A stretch of 64,000 nt of DNA. It comes from DASUPK01 sp963695675. Its GTDB lineage: Bacteria; Actinomycetota; Thermoleophilia; Solirubrobacterales; 70-9. Shown in pieces: positions 8,058-17,395 of this stretch. Under the pieces are notes generated by a model. That model was not told where the DNA came from and did no database searches. It saw nothing but the letters and a program-made list of their open reading frames with translations. The translations under genes and the position numbers were made by a program. Within the stretch, counting starts at the first letter, position 1. Every line of letters begins with the position of its first letter. Location: contig CAVOGY010000001.1 of NCBI GenBank assembly GCA_963695675.1, forward strand, positions 1 to 64,000. The letters run 5' to 3'.

Positions 8058-9566
8058 GTGAGCGACGCCAACCTGATCCTGATCACCGGCGCACTGCTGG
8101 TCGGCGCCCTTCTGGCGACGATGGCGGCGGGGCGGCTGCGGCTTCCCGGCCTGCTGCTGTTCCTTGGGCTCGGGATGGCGATCGGCTCGGACGGCACGGG
8201 CTGGATCGACTTCGCTGACTACGACCTGGCGCGGACGATCGGCGTGGTTGCGCTGGCGCTGATCCTCTTCGAGGGCGGCCTCAGCGTCAGCTTCGCGGAG
8301 GTTCGGCCGGTGCTGGGCGCCTCGGTCGCCCTGGCGATCCCGGGCACGCTGATCACTGCCGCGATCAGCGGGGTCGCGGCCACCTGGCTGTTCGGTTTCT
8401 CGCTGCTCGAGGGGATGCTGCTGGGGTCAATCGTCTCTGCGACGGACGGGGCGGCGATCTTCGGCTTGGTGCGACAGTCCCGCCTGCGGCCGCGTGTCGC
8501 CCGCACGCTCGAGGGGGAGTCCGGGCTGAACGACCCGGTGGCGGTCCTGCTGGTCGTCGGCCTGATCGACTGGATCCAGCTACCGGACTACGGGCTCAGT
8601 GACATGGTCGTTCTCTTCATACGGGAGCTCGGCATCGGCCTGGCAGTCGGCCTGGCAGTCGGGTGGCTCGCGGTCCACGGGCTGCGCCGGGCGTGGCTCG
8701 GAAGCGAGGCCGGCTACGTGATCGGCACGATGGGCGCCGCCGCGATCGCCTACGGGGCGGCAAGCAGCCTGCACGGCTCGGGGTTCCTCGCCGTCTACCT
8801 GGCCGGCCTGCTGCTGGGCAGCGTGCCGATCCCGGCAAAGGCCGCTGTCACCGTCTTCCACCAGGGCCTCGCCCAGGTCGCGGAGGTGGCGATGTTCGTC
8901 GTCCTCGGGCTGCTCGTCTTCCCGTCGCAGCTTGGCGACGTCGCCTTCGAGGGCACGATGCTCGCCCTGGTGCTCGTCCTCCTGGCCCGGCCGCTGGCGA
9001 CCGTGGTGACTACCGCCTTCGCCCGCTTCACCCTCCGGGAGCAGTCGGTGCTCGCGTGGGCGGGCCTGCGCGGCGCCGTGCCGGTCGTGCTGGCGACCTT
9101 CCCAGTGATCGAGGGTGTCCACGGCAGCCTCGACTTCTTCAACATCGTCTTCTTCGCGGTGCTGCTCTCGACGCTGCTCCAGGGGGCCACCTTCGAGCCC
9201 GTAGCCCAGGCGCTCGGGGTTACGACCGGCGCCGAGGGGGCGGCGCGCTCCGCGCTGCCCGTGTCCAGCTCGGTCCGTCCCAGCGCCCAGGTGCTCACAG
9301 TGAGACCCTGGGCCGAGGGGGACGGGGACCCGGCCTTCCCCCGCGCCGTGCTCGGAACCTCGGTTCTACGGCAGCTGCTCACCCGGTTGGATCGCCCAGG
9401 CGCGCTGGTGGTGCTATCCGACGGCCGCTACGCGTTCACCGGGGCCGTGCTCGGGATTGGGCCGGCGAGCGCCCTGCAGGCGTCCGCCCGCCGCCAGCTC
9501 ACCCATGCGCGCACCGAGGCCGAGCGGGCCTGGTGGCGCGACGTGATCGGCGAGCTGGCCCGCTGA
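8058..9566 (+). CDS. K+(Na+)/H+ antiporter, CPA family, with C-terminal cytoplasmic domain
   Basis: The 502-residue protein begins at a GTG (MSDANLILITGALLVG). About 13 membrane segments cover residues 5-395, with motifs SATDGAAIFGLVR, EGESGLNDPVAVLL and WAGLRGAVPVVLA typical of NhaP2/CvrA-type antiporters. Residues 410-502 form a soluble tail (VLTVRPWAEGDGDPAF) as in potassium/proton antiporters. It should move K+ or Na+ out in exchange for protons. It is transcribed alone and converges on the uspA-type gene. Confidence 0.87.
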   Translation: MSDANLILITGALLVGALLATMAAGRLRLPGLLLFLGLGMAIGSDGTGWIDFADYDLARTIGVVALALILFEGGLSVSFAEVRPVLGASVALAIPGTLITAAISGVAATWLFGFSLLEGMLLGSIVSATDGAAIFGLVRQSRLRPRVARTLEGESGLNDPVAVLLVVGLIDWIQLPDYGLSDMVVLFIRELGIGLAVGLAVGWLAVHGLRRAWLGSEAGYVIGTMGAAAIAYGAASSLHGSGFLAVYLAGLLLGSVPIPAKAAVTVFHQGLAQVAEVAMFVVLGLLVFPSQLGDVAFEGTMLALVLVLLARPLATVVTTAFARFTLREQSVLAWAGLRGAVPVVLATFPVIEGVHGSLDFFNIVFFAVLLSTLLQGATFEPVAQALGVTTGAEGAARSALPVSSSVRPSAQVLTVRPWAEGDGDPAFPRAVLGTSVLRQLLTRLDRPGALVVLSDGRYAFTGAVLGIGPASALQASARRQLTHARTEAERAWWRDVIGELAR

Positions 9567-9574
9567 TAGGTTGC

Positions 9575-9994
9575 TCACGTCGTCTTGACGACCATTACCG
9601 TGCAGTCGGCCTGATGCGTGACTTTGTTCGGGACGCTGCCTAGCACGCGACGCTTGATTCCCTTGTTGCCGATTACCAGCAGATCGGCGTCACACTCGGC
9701 GGCGAGCCGCACCAGCACGTCTGCGGGATCGCCCTCGTCTGAGCGCGTCTCGCAATCGATTCCCTCTTGACGGAGGGCCGTCTCACTCCGCTCTAGGATC
9801 GTCCTCACTTGAGCCCGCGAGCTCGAGGCCCACTCAAGCCCGATGCCCGCGTAGGCTGCGAAGCCTCCCGGGCCCGGGAAGGCGCTGAGCAAGACAAGCT
9901 TGGCCCCGAAGCGCCGCGCGAGGTCAGCCGCCTGCTTGACAGCCTCCTCTGCGGTTTCAGATCCGTCTGTCCCGACGGCCACGGTGGAGATCAT
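9575..9994 (-). CDS. universal stress protein, UspA family
   Basis: From the ATG giving MISTVAVGTDGSETAEEAV, the protein is 139 residues, a single Usp domain. The ATP-binding signature is visible near the C-terminus as GNKGIKRRVLGSVPNKV, with the expected G-x2-G-x9-G(S) spacing. Strand 1 ends in GTDGSE. An in-frame ATG seven codons upstream (10015) is less likely because Usp proteins start just before strand 1. Such proteins bind ATP and are induced by many stresses. Confidence 0.88.
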   Translation of the reverse strand: MISTVAVGTDGSETAEEAVKQAADLARRFGAKLVLLSAFPGPGGFAAYAGIGLEWASSSRAQVRTILERSETALRQEGIDCETRSDEGDPADVLVRLAAECDADLLVIGNKGIKRRVLGSVPNKVTHQADCTVMVVKTT

Positions 9995-10029
9995 CCGAGG
10001 GCAGTATCCACCCACGTCCCTTGGGGCCT

Positions 10030-10422
10030 CTAGCCGACGATCTTGGCCTTGGCCTGTTCGTACTCCTGGTCGGAGATCTTCTTCTCGTCGTGGAGCCTCG
10101 CCAGCTTGGCAAGCTCATCGGCGGTTGAGCCACCGCCCGCGGTCTGCTGGACATAGGCGTCGAGCTGCTTCTGGGACTCCTGCTGCTGGGCGAGTGCTCT
10201 CTCACGCATGCCGCTGCCGCGGGCGATCAGATAGATCAGCGCCGCCAGGAAGGGCACGAAGACCAGGAAGAGGACCCAGGCGGCCTTCCCCCATCCCGAC
10301 ATCTCATGGTCGCGGAACAGGTCGGCGAAGATCGTGAACAGCACCATCAGCCAGGCGGCAAAGAGAAAGATCTCCAGCACGGTGAGCAGCCCCTGGCCGA
10401 AGGTGTAGTCAGCGAGAATCAT
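10030..10422 (-). CDS. membrane protein with PLDc_N-like segment and C-terminal SHOCT domain
   Basis: The 130-residue protein has two hydrophobic segments (about residues 12-35 and 45-68) of the phospholipase-D N-terminal type, with WGKAAWVLFLVFVPFLAALI as the second. A linker rich in Gln and Ala follows, then a SHOCT domain (ADELAKLARLHDEKKISDQE). Such proteins are common in Actinobacteria and have no known enzyme activity. The ATG at 10422 is preceded by GGAGGAAAG. It shares direction with the uspA-type gene 35 bp away and may be co-transcribed with it. Confidence 0.82.
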   Translation of the reverse strand: MILADYTFGQGLLTVLEIFLFAAWLMVLFTIFADLFRDHEMSGWGKAAWVLFLVFVPFLAALIYLIARGSGMRERALAQQQESQKQLDAYVQQTAGGGSTADELAKLARLHDEKKISDQEYEQAKAKIVG

Positions 10423-10572
10423 GGCTTTCCTCCAGTGGCGTGGTTAATGGCGGCATCCGGACGCAGTATTGACGGAGCCTGAGAGGCATCCTTGCCTACT
10501 CCTCTCCCCTTCGACTCCTGGCCAGCCGAGCCTATTACAGGGCGGTGCTTGACCGCCGCCAAGCACTCCGGG

Positions 10573-11058
10573 CTAGCCCTCGACCTGGGCCTCGGCCGCG
10601 ATCTGCTCGGTCAGTTTCGCGGCATCCTCGGCCGTGATCCCCTCCATCGCCTTGAAGAAGCCCATGTCGAAGTCGACGTCAACGCCGTCCGGTAGGTGGT
10701 TGGTGAGGAACTTGTCGGTCTCGCTCTTCAGGAAGACGATCAGCTCGGCACCGGGCTTGCTGCTCGGTGTGTGCTTGCTGGCAACCGGCTCGTAGGCCAC
10801 GGCTCCTACAGGGAGGTTCAGGCCCTCGTACTCCCACTCGCCGGAGATCGTGTAGGCGATCGCGTGACAGTGGTGCGTGTGCGGCGGCAGCTCGCAGTCC
10901 GGCGAGAAGCGGAACTTGAAGATCACGTTCTTCAGCTCCTCGTCGGCGTGGATCACCTTGAACCAGGCCTCACCCTTCGGAATCAGCGGCAGCGGAATCC
11001 AGTCGCGTTCCTCGCTCGCGTAGACGCGGGTCGCGTCGTCGGTGGTGGTGCTGTGCAT
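10573..11058 (-). CDS. ChrR-like cupin-domain protein
   Basis: Starting at the ATG at 11058 behind AAGGAGG, the protein has 161 residues. A single cupin barrel is visible, with metal-ligand motif 1 PPHTHHCHAIAYTISGEWEYEG and motif 2 around AVAYEPVASKHTPSS. It resembles the cupin part of ChrR-type anti-sigma factors and 2,4'-dihydroxyacetophenone dioxygenase-like proteins, but has no anti-sigma zinc domain. Substrate and function are unknown. It is divergent from the cation transporter gene, with about 105 bp between the two starts. Confidence 0.75.
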   Translation of the reverse strand: MHSTTTDDATRVYASEERDWIPLPLIPKGEAWFKVIHADEELKNVIFKFRFSPDCELPPHTHHCHAIAYTISGEWEYEGLNLPVGAVAYEPVASKHTPSSKPGAELIVFLKSETDKFLTNHLPDGVDVDFDMGFFKAMEGITAEDAAKLTEQIAAEAQVEG

Positions 11059-11164
11059 GGATGCCTCCTTGGGTAATTCGACGCGGTTCCGACGATTATC
11101 ACGCTCGCGGCGATTCAGGCTTCGCCTGGCCACACTCGTGGAGGGGGTTAGCCTTCGCTCACTC

Positions 11165-11812
11165 ATGGAGTCGCATGCACTCCCCGTGGCAGAGACCCGT
11201 CCTGACGTTGGGCGATTGCGACTCGTGCGGCGGGCGAGGTTGTTGGCCGGGGTTGGTATCGCCTGGCACGCGATCGAGGCCTCGATCGCCCTAGCTGCTG
11301 GGATCGCCGCCGGATCTGTCGCCCTGATCGGATTCGGCGCCGACTCCGTGGTCGAGTCTCTGGCCGGCTTCGTCCTGCTCTGGCGTTTCGGCGGCGATCG
11401 CCACGGCTCTGAGGCCGCCGAGCAGAGGGCCTACCGCCTGATCGGAGTCAGCTTCTATGTAATCGCGGCTTATGTCGCGGTTGAGGCTCTGCGCCAACTC
11501 TTCGGCGGGAGTCATCCGGAAGCCAGTTGGATCGGAATCGCGCTTGCCGCTGTGACCCTGGCGACCATGCCGCCGTTGGCGGTTGCCAAGGGCAGGCTTG
11601 CCGAGCGGCTTGGCTCCGCCGCGACCAGAGCCGAGGGCCGACAGAACATGCTCTGCGCCTACCTCTCCGCTGCGCTGCTGATTGGCCTCGGCGCCAACGC
11701 CCTTGTCGGTTGGTGGTGGGCAGACCCGATCACGGCGCTGGTGATCGCAGCGGTGGCCGTACGCGAGGGCCGCGAGGCGTGGCAGGGCGAGGCCTGCTGC
11801 GAGGTCTGCTGA
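11165..11812 (+). CDS. cation diffusion facilitator-like transporter
   Basis: From ATG 11165 the protein is 215 residues with five or six membrane segments. The segment GSVALIGFGADSVVESLAGF carries the Asp of the CDF metal site, and WWADPITALVIAAVAV its C-terminal partner. The tail ends CCEVC, three cysteines that could bind metal. There is no long cytoplasmic domain as in YiiP. The likely role is efflux of Zn, Co or another divalent ion. The multicopper oxidase gene follows 47 bp downstream on the same strand, so the two may form a metal-handling operon. Confidence 0.75.
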   Translation: MESHALPVAETRPDVGRLRLVRRARLLAGVGIAWHAIEASIALAAGIAAGSVALIGFGADSVVESLAGFVLLWRFGGDRHGSEAAEQRAYRLIGVSFYVIAAYVAVEALRQLFGGSHPEASWIGIALAAVTLATMPPLAVAKGRLAERLGSAATRAEGRQNMLCAYLSAALLIGLGANALVGWWWADPITALVIAAVAVREGREAWQGEACCEVC

Positions 11813-11859
11813 GGGCGACCCGTGCGGCTGCGCACATCAACTAGACCGCAGGAGAGGAC

Positions 11860-13495
11860 ATGAGCAACGGTGCAGATCACTTCCCAAGAGAGGCCACCGG
11901 TCTTGCCGAGGCAGAAGCTCCCCGGATGGTCGAGCTTGGCGACGGCGACGAGTTCGAGCTGCGGATCGCTCCCGTCGCCAAGCAGCTCGGCGAGGCGACG
12001 GTGCGGATGCTTGCCTACAACGGCTCGATCCCGGGACCGACTCTCAAGGTGAAGCAGGGCTCGGAGGTCGTCGTCAACGTCGAGAACCGAGGCGATCTCG
12101 AGGCCACGGTCCACTGGCATGGGCTCAGGCTCGAGAACCGCTACGACGGAACGCACGAGACCCAGCAGCCGATGGCAGTGGGCGAGCGCTTCACCGCCCA
12201 CGTCTCCTTTCCAGACCCGGGGCTCTACTGGTACCACCCGCACATCCGCGAGGACTACGGCCAGGAGCTGGGCCTCTATGGGAACGTCCTGGTCGAGCCG
12301 GCCGACCCCGACTACTGGCCCCGCGCCCACCGGGAGGTCGTTCTGACCCTCGACGACATCCTCCTCGAAGACGGTCAGGTTGCGCCCTTCAGCCGAACAG
12401 AGACAACTCACTCGGCGATGGGCCGGTTCGGGGACCTGCTGCTCGTGAGTGGCGAGTCCGAACTCTCACTCAGCGCGAAGCTAGGCGAGGTCGTCCGCTT
12501 CTACCTGACCAACACCGCCAACACCCGTGTCTTCAGGGTGGCCCTGCCGGGAGCGCGGATGAAACTGGTCGGCGGCGACAGCGGTCATGTCGAGCACGAG
12601 GAGTTCGTCGAGGACGTAATCATCGCTCCATCCGAGCGCGTGGTCGTCGATGTCCTTTTTGACCGTTCCGGGGATCTCACCCTGGAACACCGAACCCCTG
12701 GGCGGACCTACCCGCTGGCCGAGGTTGAGGTCGGCGAAGAGCGTGCCGAGCCGTCCCTGGAAGCCGAGTTCGAGCGTCTACGGACCAACGCCGACTTGGC
12801 GGCCGAGCGAGAGCGGATTGAGCCTTATCTCGAGGCCGAGCCCGACAAACGACTCGCGTTCATCGCCGAGATGGATATGGCTGCTCCTGAAGGCGAGGGG
12901 CCCGTTGCCTACGCCTGCCCGATGCACCCCGAGGTCGTCAGTGGCGAGCCGGGGCATTGCCCGGAGTGCGGGATGAAGCTGATCCCGGCGCAGCTGGTCA
13001 GCGAGGCCGCGCGCCGGCCACGAGCACCACGACCCTGGCGAGGGTCACGAGCACAGCGACGCCCACGCGGCTCATGACCACGAGGCCGCTGGCGGAATCG
13101 AGTGGGAAGACGACATGGTCGAGGTCAACCGAATGACGACCCCGGCCAACATGCGCTGGAAGCTGATCGATCGAGATACCGGCAAGGAGAACGCGGCAAT
13201 CGACTGGCGATTTCGCGTCGGGGACCAGGTGAAGATCCGCCTTCTCAACGAGATGGCCGGCGATCACCCGATGCACCACCCCTTCCACGTCCATGGCGCC
13301 GGGCGGCTGCTGGTCCTGGCCCGCGACGGGGCGCCTGAGCCGAACCTGGTTTGGAAGGACACGGTGTTGGTCCGGACCGGGGAGGCCGTCGACGTTCTTT
13401 TGGACGTCACCAATCCCGGCCTGTGGATGGCTCATTGCCACATCGCTGAGCACCACGAGAGCGGGATGATGTTCAGCTTCGAGGTGACCGAATGA
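11860..13495 (+). pseudogene. multicopper oxidase with internal heavy-metal-binding domain, frameshifted near 13005
   Basis: The start at 11860 follows AGGAGAGGAC. Residues 45-170 form the first cupredoxin domain with copper motifs HWHG (H85, H87) and YWYHPHI (H126, H128). A second cupredoxin domain follows. Residues 351-377 are a small Cys/His metal-binding module (YACPMHPE, then HCPECGMKLIP). The frame then breaks: 11860-13077 ends in nonsense, while the other frame resumes with a His-rich linker (GHEHHDPGEGHEHSDAHAHDHE). It continues through 13115-13495 with the last domain (HPMHHPFHVHG, AHCHIAEHHESGM). One base is lost or gained in the GC run near 13000-13010. Restored, it would be about 544 residues and probably oxidises Cu(I) or another metal. 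Confidence 0.82.
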
Positions 13496-13546
13496 TGGGC
13501 GGGTCGTCCGAGCGAGATGTTCCGGTGAGCACCTAGGCTGCCGGCC

Positions 13547-14587
13547 GTGGCGGCATCGGCGCGTCTTCAGGCCGCACTCGAAAACCAGATCTCCGCCGGC
13601 GCGCCCGGGGCCCTTGCAAGTATCGAGGCGCCGGGCGCGGGTCTCGTCTGGACGGGCTCGGCGGGCCGCCTTGCCCGTGAGGAATCCCGGAGCCTGCGCC
13701 CCGACGACGCCTTCCGCATCGCGAGCGTCACGAAGAACGTGACCGCCGCCGTCGCAGTGAGGCTCGCTCACGAAGGCAGGCTGGTTCTCGACGAACCACT
13801 GGATGGCCAGTTGGACCCGGAGTTGCTGGAACGCTGGCGCTCCTTCGAGGATCTGCCGCGAACGACGCCCCGCCAGCTGCTCGCGCACACGTCGGGGCTT
13901 CCAAATTATTTTCACGAGGCATTCATCGCGCGCGTACGGCGGGAGCCAGATCGCGCGTGGGATCCCGCCGAATTTGTCGACCACGTGGCGGCGCACTCCA
14001 CGCCGGACTTTCCCCCCGGCGAGGGCTTCAGTTATTCGGACACCGGCTACACCGTGGTCGGGATTCTGCTCGAGCAGATCACCGGACAGCCGCTCCACTC
14101 GATCTATCGGGAAGTCGCCTTCGACCCGCTCGGAATGGAGGGGACGTGGCTCGAGGGGCACGAGCGCTCACGGCAGCTTGAGATTGCCCACCACTACGCC
14201 GGCGAGGTCGACATGACGGAACTTTCGCCGACGATCGACTGGGCCGGAGGCGGCCTCGTGACAACCGCGGCCGACTTGACAAGTTTTGTCCGTGGGTTGT
14301 GGTCGGGACAGATCCTCGACTCCGACGGACTCGACGAGCTGACGAACTGGACGGCCGCTGCATCTTTCCCGCCTGGATACGCGGTTCGATACGACGACTA
14401 CGGGTTGGGGACCGGCCGTGTCGTCGTGGAGGGAATAGAGCTCATCGGGCACACCGGGTTCATAGGTGCCTTCGCCTTCCATGCGCCCGAGTACGACGCG
14501 GTGCTGGTCGGCACCCATAATCAGTCCCAAGTCGATCGCTGGCCTCTGGTCGGCGCGCTCTGCCTGGAACTACGCAACGTCGACTAG
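13547..14587 (+). CDS. beta-lactamase-family serine hydrolase
   Basis: The 346-residue protein (GTG start) has the serine beta-lactamase/DD-peptidase fold motifs: S60-V-T-K63 (FRIASVTKNVTA), Y163-S-D (FSYSDTGYT, where YxN is usual) and a late HTG (GHTGFIGAF). HTSGLPN at about residues 114-120 is characteristic of family-XII-type esterases and D-aminopeptidases. No signal peptide is visible, so a cytoplasmic hydrolase or esterase is more likely than an antibiotic-resistance lactamase. It lies 51 bp after the multicopper oxidase on the same strand. Confidence 0.85.
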   Translation: MAASARLQAALENQISAGAPGALASIEAPGAGLVWTGSAGRLAREESRSLRPDDAFRIASVTKNVTAAVAVRLAHEGRLVLDEPLDGQLDPELLERWRSFEDLPRTTPRQLLAHTSGLPNYFHEAFIARVRREPDRAWDPAEFVDHVAAHSTPDFPPGEGFSYSDTGYTVVGILLEQITGQPLHSIYREVAFDPLGMEGTWLEGHERSRQLEIAHHYAGEVDMTELSPTIDWAGGGLVTTAADLTSFVRGLWSGQILDSDGLDELTNWTAAASFPPGYAVRYDDYGLGTGRVVVEGIELIGHTGFIGAFAFHAPEYDAVLVGTHNQSQVDRWPLVGALCLELRNVD

Positions 14588-14643
14588 GCGCTCAGCGACG
14601 CCCGGCGAGGAACCTCGCCGGGCGGGTCGATAGGGTGATCGGC

Positions 14644-15549
14644 ATGGCCGAGGAGCGACGTGCCCTTCCCACGGAGCACGCTGATGCTCCCGCCATGCAG
14701 GAGTCGAGGGTTCGACACCGGCTGTCGCTCGAGTTCGGCTCGCGGCAGGAATGGGACGACCCGAAGCGCGAATGGCGCCGCCTCTTCTCGGAGCTGCTCG
14801 GGACCTTCTTCTTGGTGCTCGTCGCCGCCGGGGGCGGGATCCTGGTCGGCAAGGGCCAGATCGGCCTGTCCGCCGCCGTCGTCGCCCCCGGGCTCATGGT
14901 CATGGCGATCATCCTCTTCATGGGTGCCATTTCCGGAGCCCATCTGAACCCAGGCGTGTCGCTTGCCTTCGCACTGCGCGGGGACTTCCCCTGGAGGCGG
15001 GTGCCGGGCTACATCGTCATCCAGCTCGTCGGGGCCACCCTGGCCTGCCTCTTCCTCCTGGCGGTGTTCGGGAACATCCAGCACCTCGGCGCCACTCTGC
15101 CCGGCGCCGGCTATGCGGACTGGCAGGCGCTGCTGATGGAGATCGCGCTGACCGCCGGCCTGGTGAGCGTCATCCTCGGCACCGCCTCGGCGGCCCAGAA
15201 CGTCGGTGCCGTAGCCGCCCTCGGCGTCGGCGGCTATATCGCGCTCGCCGGCCTCTGGTCGGCGCCGGTCAGCGGGACCTCGATGAACCCGGCCCGCTCG
15301 TTCGGGCCCGCCCTCGTCAGCGGCGATTTCTCGAGCTACTGGGTCTACGTCGTTGGGCCGCTCGCCGGAGCGATGATCGCGGTCGGGTTCGCCTACATCC
15401 TGCGCGGGAGCGGGGGCGACGCGATCGCTCGCGCCGCCGGCTCCGGGGTGTTGGGCGAGGGCAGGCTCGCGGCCAAGCAGAAGCTCTCCCGGGACATCGA
15501 CCGTGGTGAGGTCGCTCCGCCCGGCATCGCCGCGGACGATGAGTCCTAA
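14644..15549 (+). CDS. MIP-family aquaporin
   Basis: Starting at ATG 14644 (a GTG lies three codons upstream) the protein has 301 residues. After a polar N-terminus of about 50 residues, six membrane segments follow with HLNPGVS (an unusual NPG first box) and SMNPARS (second box). The second box and length are closer to water or small-solute aquaporins than to the ars-linked channel at 7.2 kb. The polar C-terminal tail of about 50 residues is longer than usual. The stop codon overlaps the ATG of the phosphoesterase fragment downstream. Confidence 0.83.
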   Translation: MAEERRALPTEHADAPAMQESRVRHRLSLEFGSRQEWDDPKREWRRLFSELLGTFFLVLVAAGGGILVGKGQIGLSAAVVAPGLMVMAIILFMGAISGAHLNPGVSLAFALRGDFPWRRVPGYIVIQLVGATLACLFLLAVFGNIQHLGATLPGAGYADWQALLMEIALTAGLVSVILGTASAAQNVGAVAALGVGGYIALAGLWSAPVSGTSMNPARSFGPALVSGDFSSYWVYVVGPLAGAMIAVGFAYILRGSGGDAIARAAGSGVLGEGRLAAKQKLSRDIDRGEVAPPGIAADDES

Positions 15550-15779
15550 GCGCTCGGACGCCCTGGACCACGTCGTTCTGGTCCTGTTCGAGAATCGATC
15601 TCTCGACAACCTGCTGGGTCGCCTGTACGGCCCCGACGACGGCAAGACCTTCGAGGGCGTGATCGGCAAGGACCTCAGCAACCCGATCCCGGATTGGGCT
15701 CTACAACACGCTCGACGAGCACAACCGCTTCAAGATCGGCGAAGCCGTCAAGGCGCCGTGGAACGCTGAGATGAGCTGA
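15539..15779 (+). pseudogene. phosphoesterase (phospholipase C/acid phosphatase-like) remnant
   Basis: The ATG at 15539 overlaps the aquaporin stop. The first 40 codons read DALDHVVLVLFENRSLDNLL and onward, the catalytic N-terminus of the alkaline-phosphatase-like phosphoesterase family (FENRSFD motif). After NPIPDW the frame is lost. About 15 bases on, a different frame reads LYNTLDEHNRFKIGEAVKAP and ends at TGA 15777-15779, which matches the same family about 40 residues further along. An internal deletion and loss of the last several hundred residues are therefore evident. It cannot encode an active enzyme. Confidence 0.75.
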
Positions 15780-15935
15780 GATCAGCTGAGGTTCTCTCAG
15801 TTTGGTACCACGGATCGTCGATCGCGGCGCGGACGCTGTCAGTCTCCTCACCGCTCGCATCCACCCGGATCTCACCGGGACAGTGCGCGCACTGAGCGGG
15901 TTGGCGCGGTCGCGGAGCCGTGGCATACTCGCCGC

Positions 15936-17348
15936 ATGGCCCAGCTCACCCCCGGGATCGTGTCCCCGCCGCACGAGGTGTTGAGCCCGGAGGAATGGCG
16001 GAAGCTCGGTCGCGCGCGACGCAAGCTTGTCAGCCGTTCGAGCCACGCTGAGTGGGATCCTCCTTCCGACCGGCCGGATCCGGTCGCCGTCCTTCAGGAG
16101 CAGGAGAAGAGTCGCCTGTCGGACGTAGTCGAGATCCGCCATAGCCGGATGGCCGTATCCCAGTTCCCGTACTTCCGCGGAGCGGCGGCACCAATGGCCT
16201 GGGATCTGGCCCACACGCCGACGACGGACATCCGGGTGCAGGCGTGCGGCGACGCCCACCTGCTCAACTTCGGCCTCTTCGCCGCGCCCGATCGGCGCCT
16301 GGTGTTCGACGTGAACGACTTCGACGAGACGCTGCCCGCGTCGTTCGAGTGGGACGTCAAGCGGTTGGCCGCGAGCGTGATCGTCGCCGCCCGCGATCAC
16401 GGTTTCGCAGACTCCCATGGACGGGCGGCGGCGCGTCGCTCAGCCTCTGCTTACCGCACTCAGATGAAGCGGTTCGCCGGCATGACCTTCCTCGACGTCT
16501 GGTACTCGCGGATCGACGTCGACGGCCTGGTCCGAATGTGGGACGCGGTCGAGTCGAAGGCGGATGTGCGCCGGCGCCACCGCTTGATCGAGAAGGCGAA
16601 GAGGAGGACGAGCGTGCGCGCGCTGGCGAAGCTCTGTGACCAGGTCGACGGCGAGTACCGGATCCAGTCCGCGCCGCCGCTGATCGTGCGTGTGCCGGTC
16701 GAGGAGCACTCGGAAATGAAAGAGGTGTTACGAGAGGCAATGGCTTCCTACGAGCACACGCTCCCGGTCGAGCTGCGCGAGGTGGTCAACCGCCATTGGT
16801 TCGCCGATTTCGCGCGCAAGGTCGTCGGTGTGGGCTCTGTGGGCACCGAGGCGTTCGTGCTGCTCTTGATGAGCGATACGCAAGGAGCGCCACTGTTCCT
16901 CCAGGTGAAGGAGGCTCAGGAGTCGGTCCTAGCGCCGTATGCGGGTGCGAGCATCTACGAGCACCAGGGTGAGCGCGTCGTCGCTGGACAGCGTCTGATG
17001 CAGGCAGCCGGTGATCCCTTCCTCGGCTGGACGACCGCGGTCGGTTCGGACGGCGTGACGCCGAAGCAGTACTACGTGCGACAGCTACGAGACATGAAGG
17101 GCGATATGGACATTCCCGGGATGAAGCCGCGACAGCTCGAAAGGTACGCCGCCCTCTGCGGCTGGGCGCTGGCACGAGCGCACGCCCGCACCGGCCGCGC
17201 CCCGATGATCGCCGGGTATCTCGGCAAATCGGATCGCTTCGATCGGGCGATCGAGTCCTTCTCCCTCGCCTACGCCGATCAGAACGAAGACGACTACCAT
17301 CGGGTTGCACGCGCCGAGGGCGCGCTCCCAAGCCTCGTCGAGGGCTGA
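15936..17348 (+). CDS. DUF2252 family protein (paralogue 1 of 3)
   Basis: The 470-residue protein matches the DUF2252 family along its length. Visible landmarks are VEIRHSRMAVSQFPYFRGAA, QACGDAHLLNFGLF, FDVNDFDETLPASFEWDVKR and the late RKVVGVGSVGTEAFVLL and AHARTGRAPMIAGYLG. The GDAHxxNFG and DxNDFDE pairs recall the catalytic and metal loops of kinase-like (aminoglycoside phosphotransferase) folds, but no activity is established. Two further copies lie at 22896-24323 and 44768-46174. This copy is the most divergent; the other two share HxSNFG and LPGPWEWD. Confidence 0.88.
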   Translation: MAQLTPGIVSPPHEVLSPEEWRKLGRARRKLVSRSSHAEWDPPSDRPDPVAVLQEQEKSRLSDVVEIRHSRMAVSQFPYFRGAAAPMAWDLAHTPTTDIRVQACGDAHLLNFGLFAAPDRRLVFDVNDFDETLPASFEWDVKRLAASVIVAARDHGFADSHGRAAARRSASAYRTQMKRFAGMTFLDVWYSRIDVDGLVRMWDAVESKADVRRRHRLIEKAKRRTSVRALAKLCDQVDGEYRIQSAPPLIVRVPVEEHSEMKEVLREAMASYEHTLPVELREVVNRHWFADFARKVVGVGSVGTEAFVLLLMSDTQGAPLFLQVKEAQESVLAPYAGASIYEHQGERVVAGQRLMQAAGDPFLGWTTAVGSDGVTPKQYYVRQLRDMKGDMDIPGMKPRQLERYAALCGWALARAHARTGRAPMIAGYLGKSDRFDRAIESFSLAYADQNEDDYHRVARAEGALPSLVEG

Positions 17349-17395
17349 CTCTTTAGACGGTGATCGGGGACCCGGCGCAATAGGATCCCGGCGTC

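Noticed and set aside
12998..14161. 387-codon minus-strand frame over the multicopper oxidase end and serine hydrolase
   Set aside because: Both genes on the plus strand have catalytic motifs; the minus frame has none.
13547..14587. Beta-lactam resistance gene
   Set aside because: SxxK and HTG are present, but YSD replaces YxN, the HTSGLPN block fits esterase/peptidase-type members, and no signal peptide is present.
14584..15681. Minus-strand frame opposite the second aquaporin
   Set aside because: Charged, repetitive translation with no motif; the aquaporin has NPG and NPA-type boxes.
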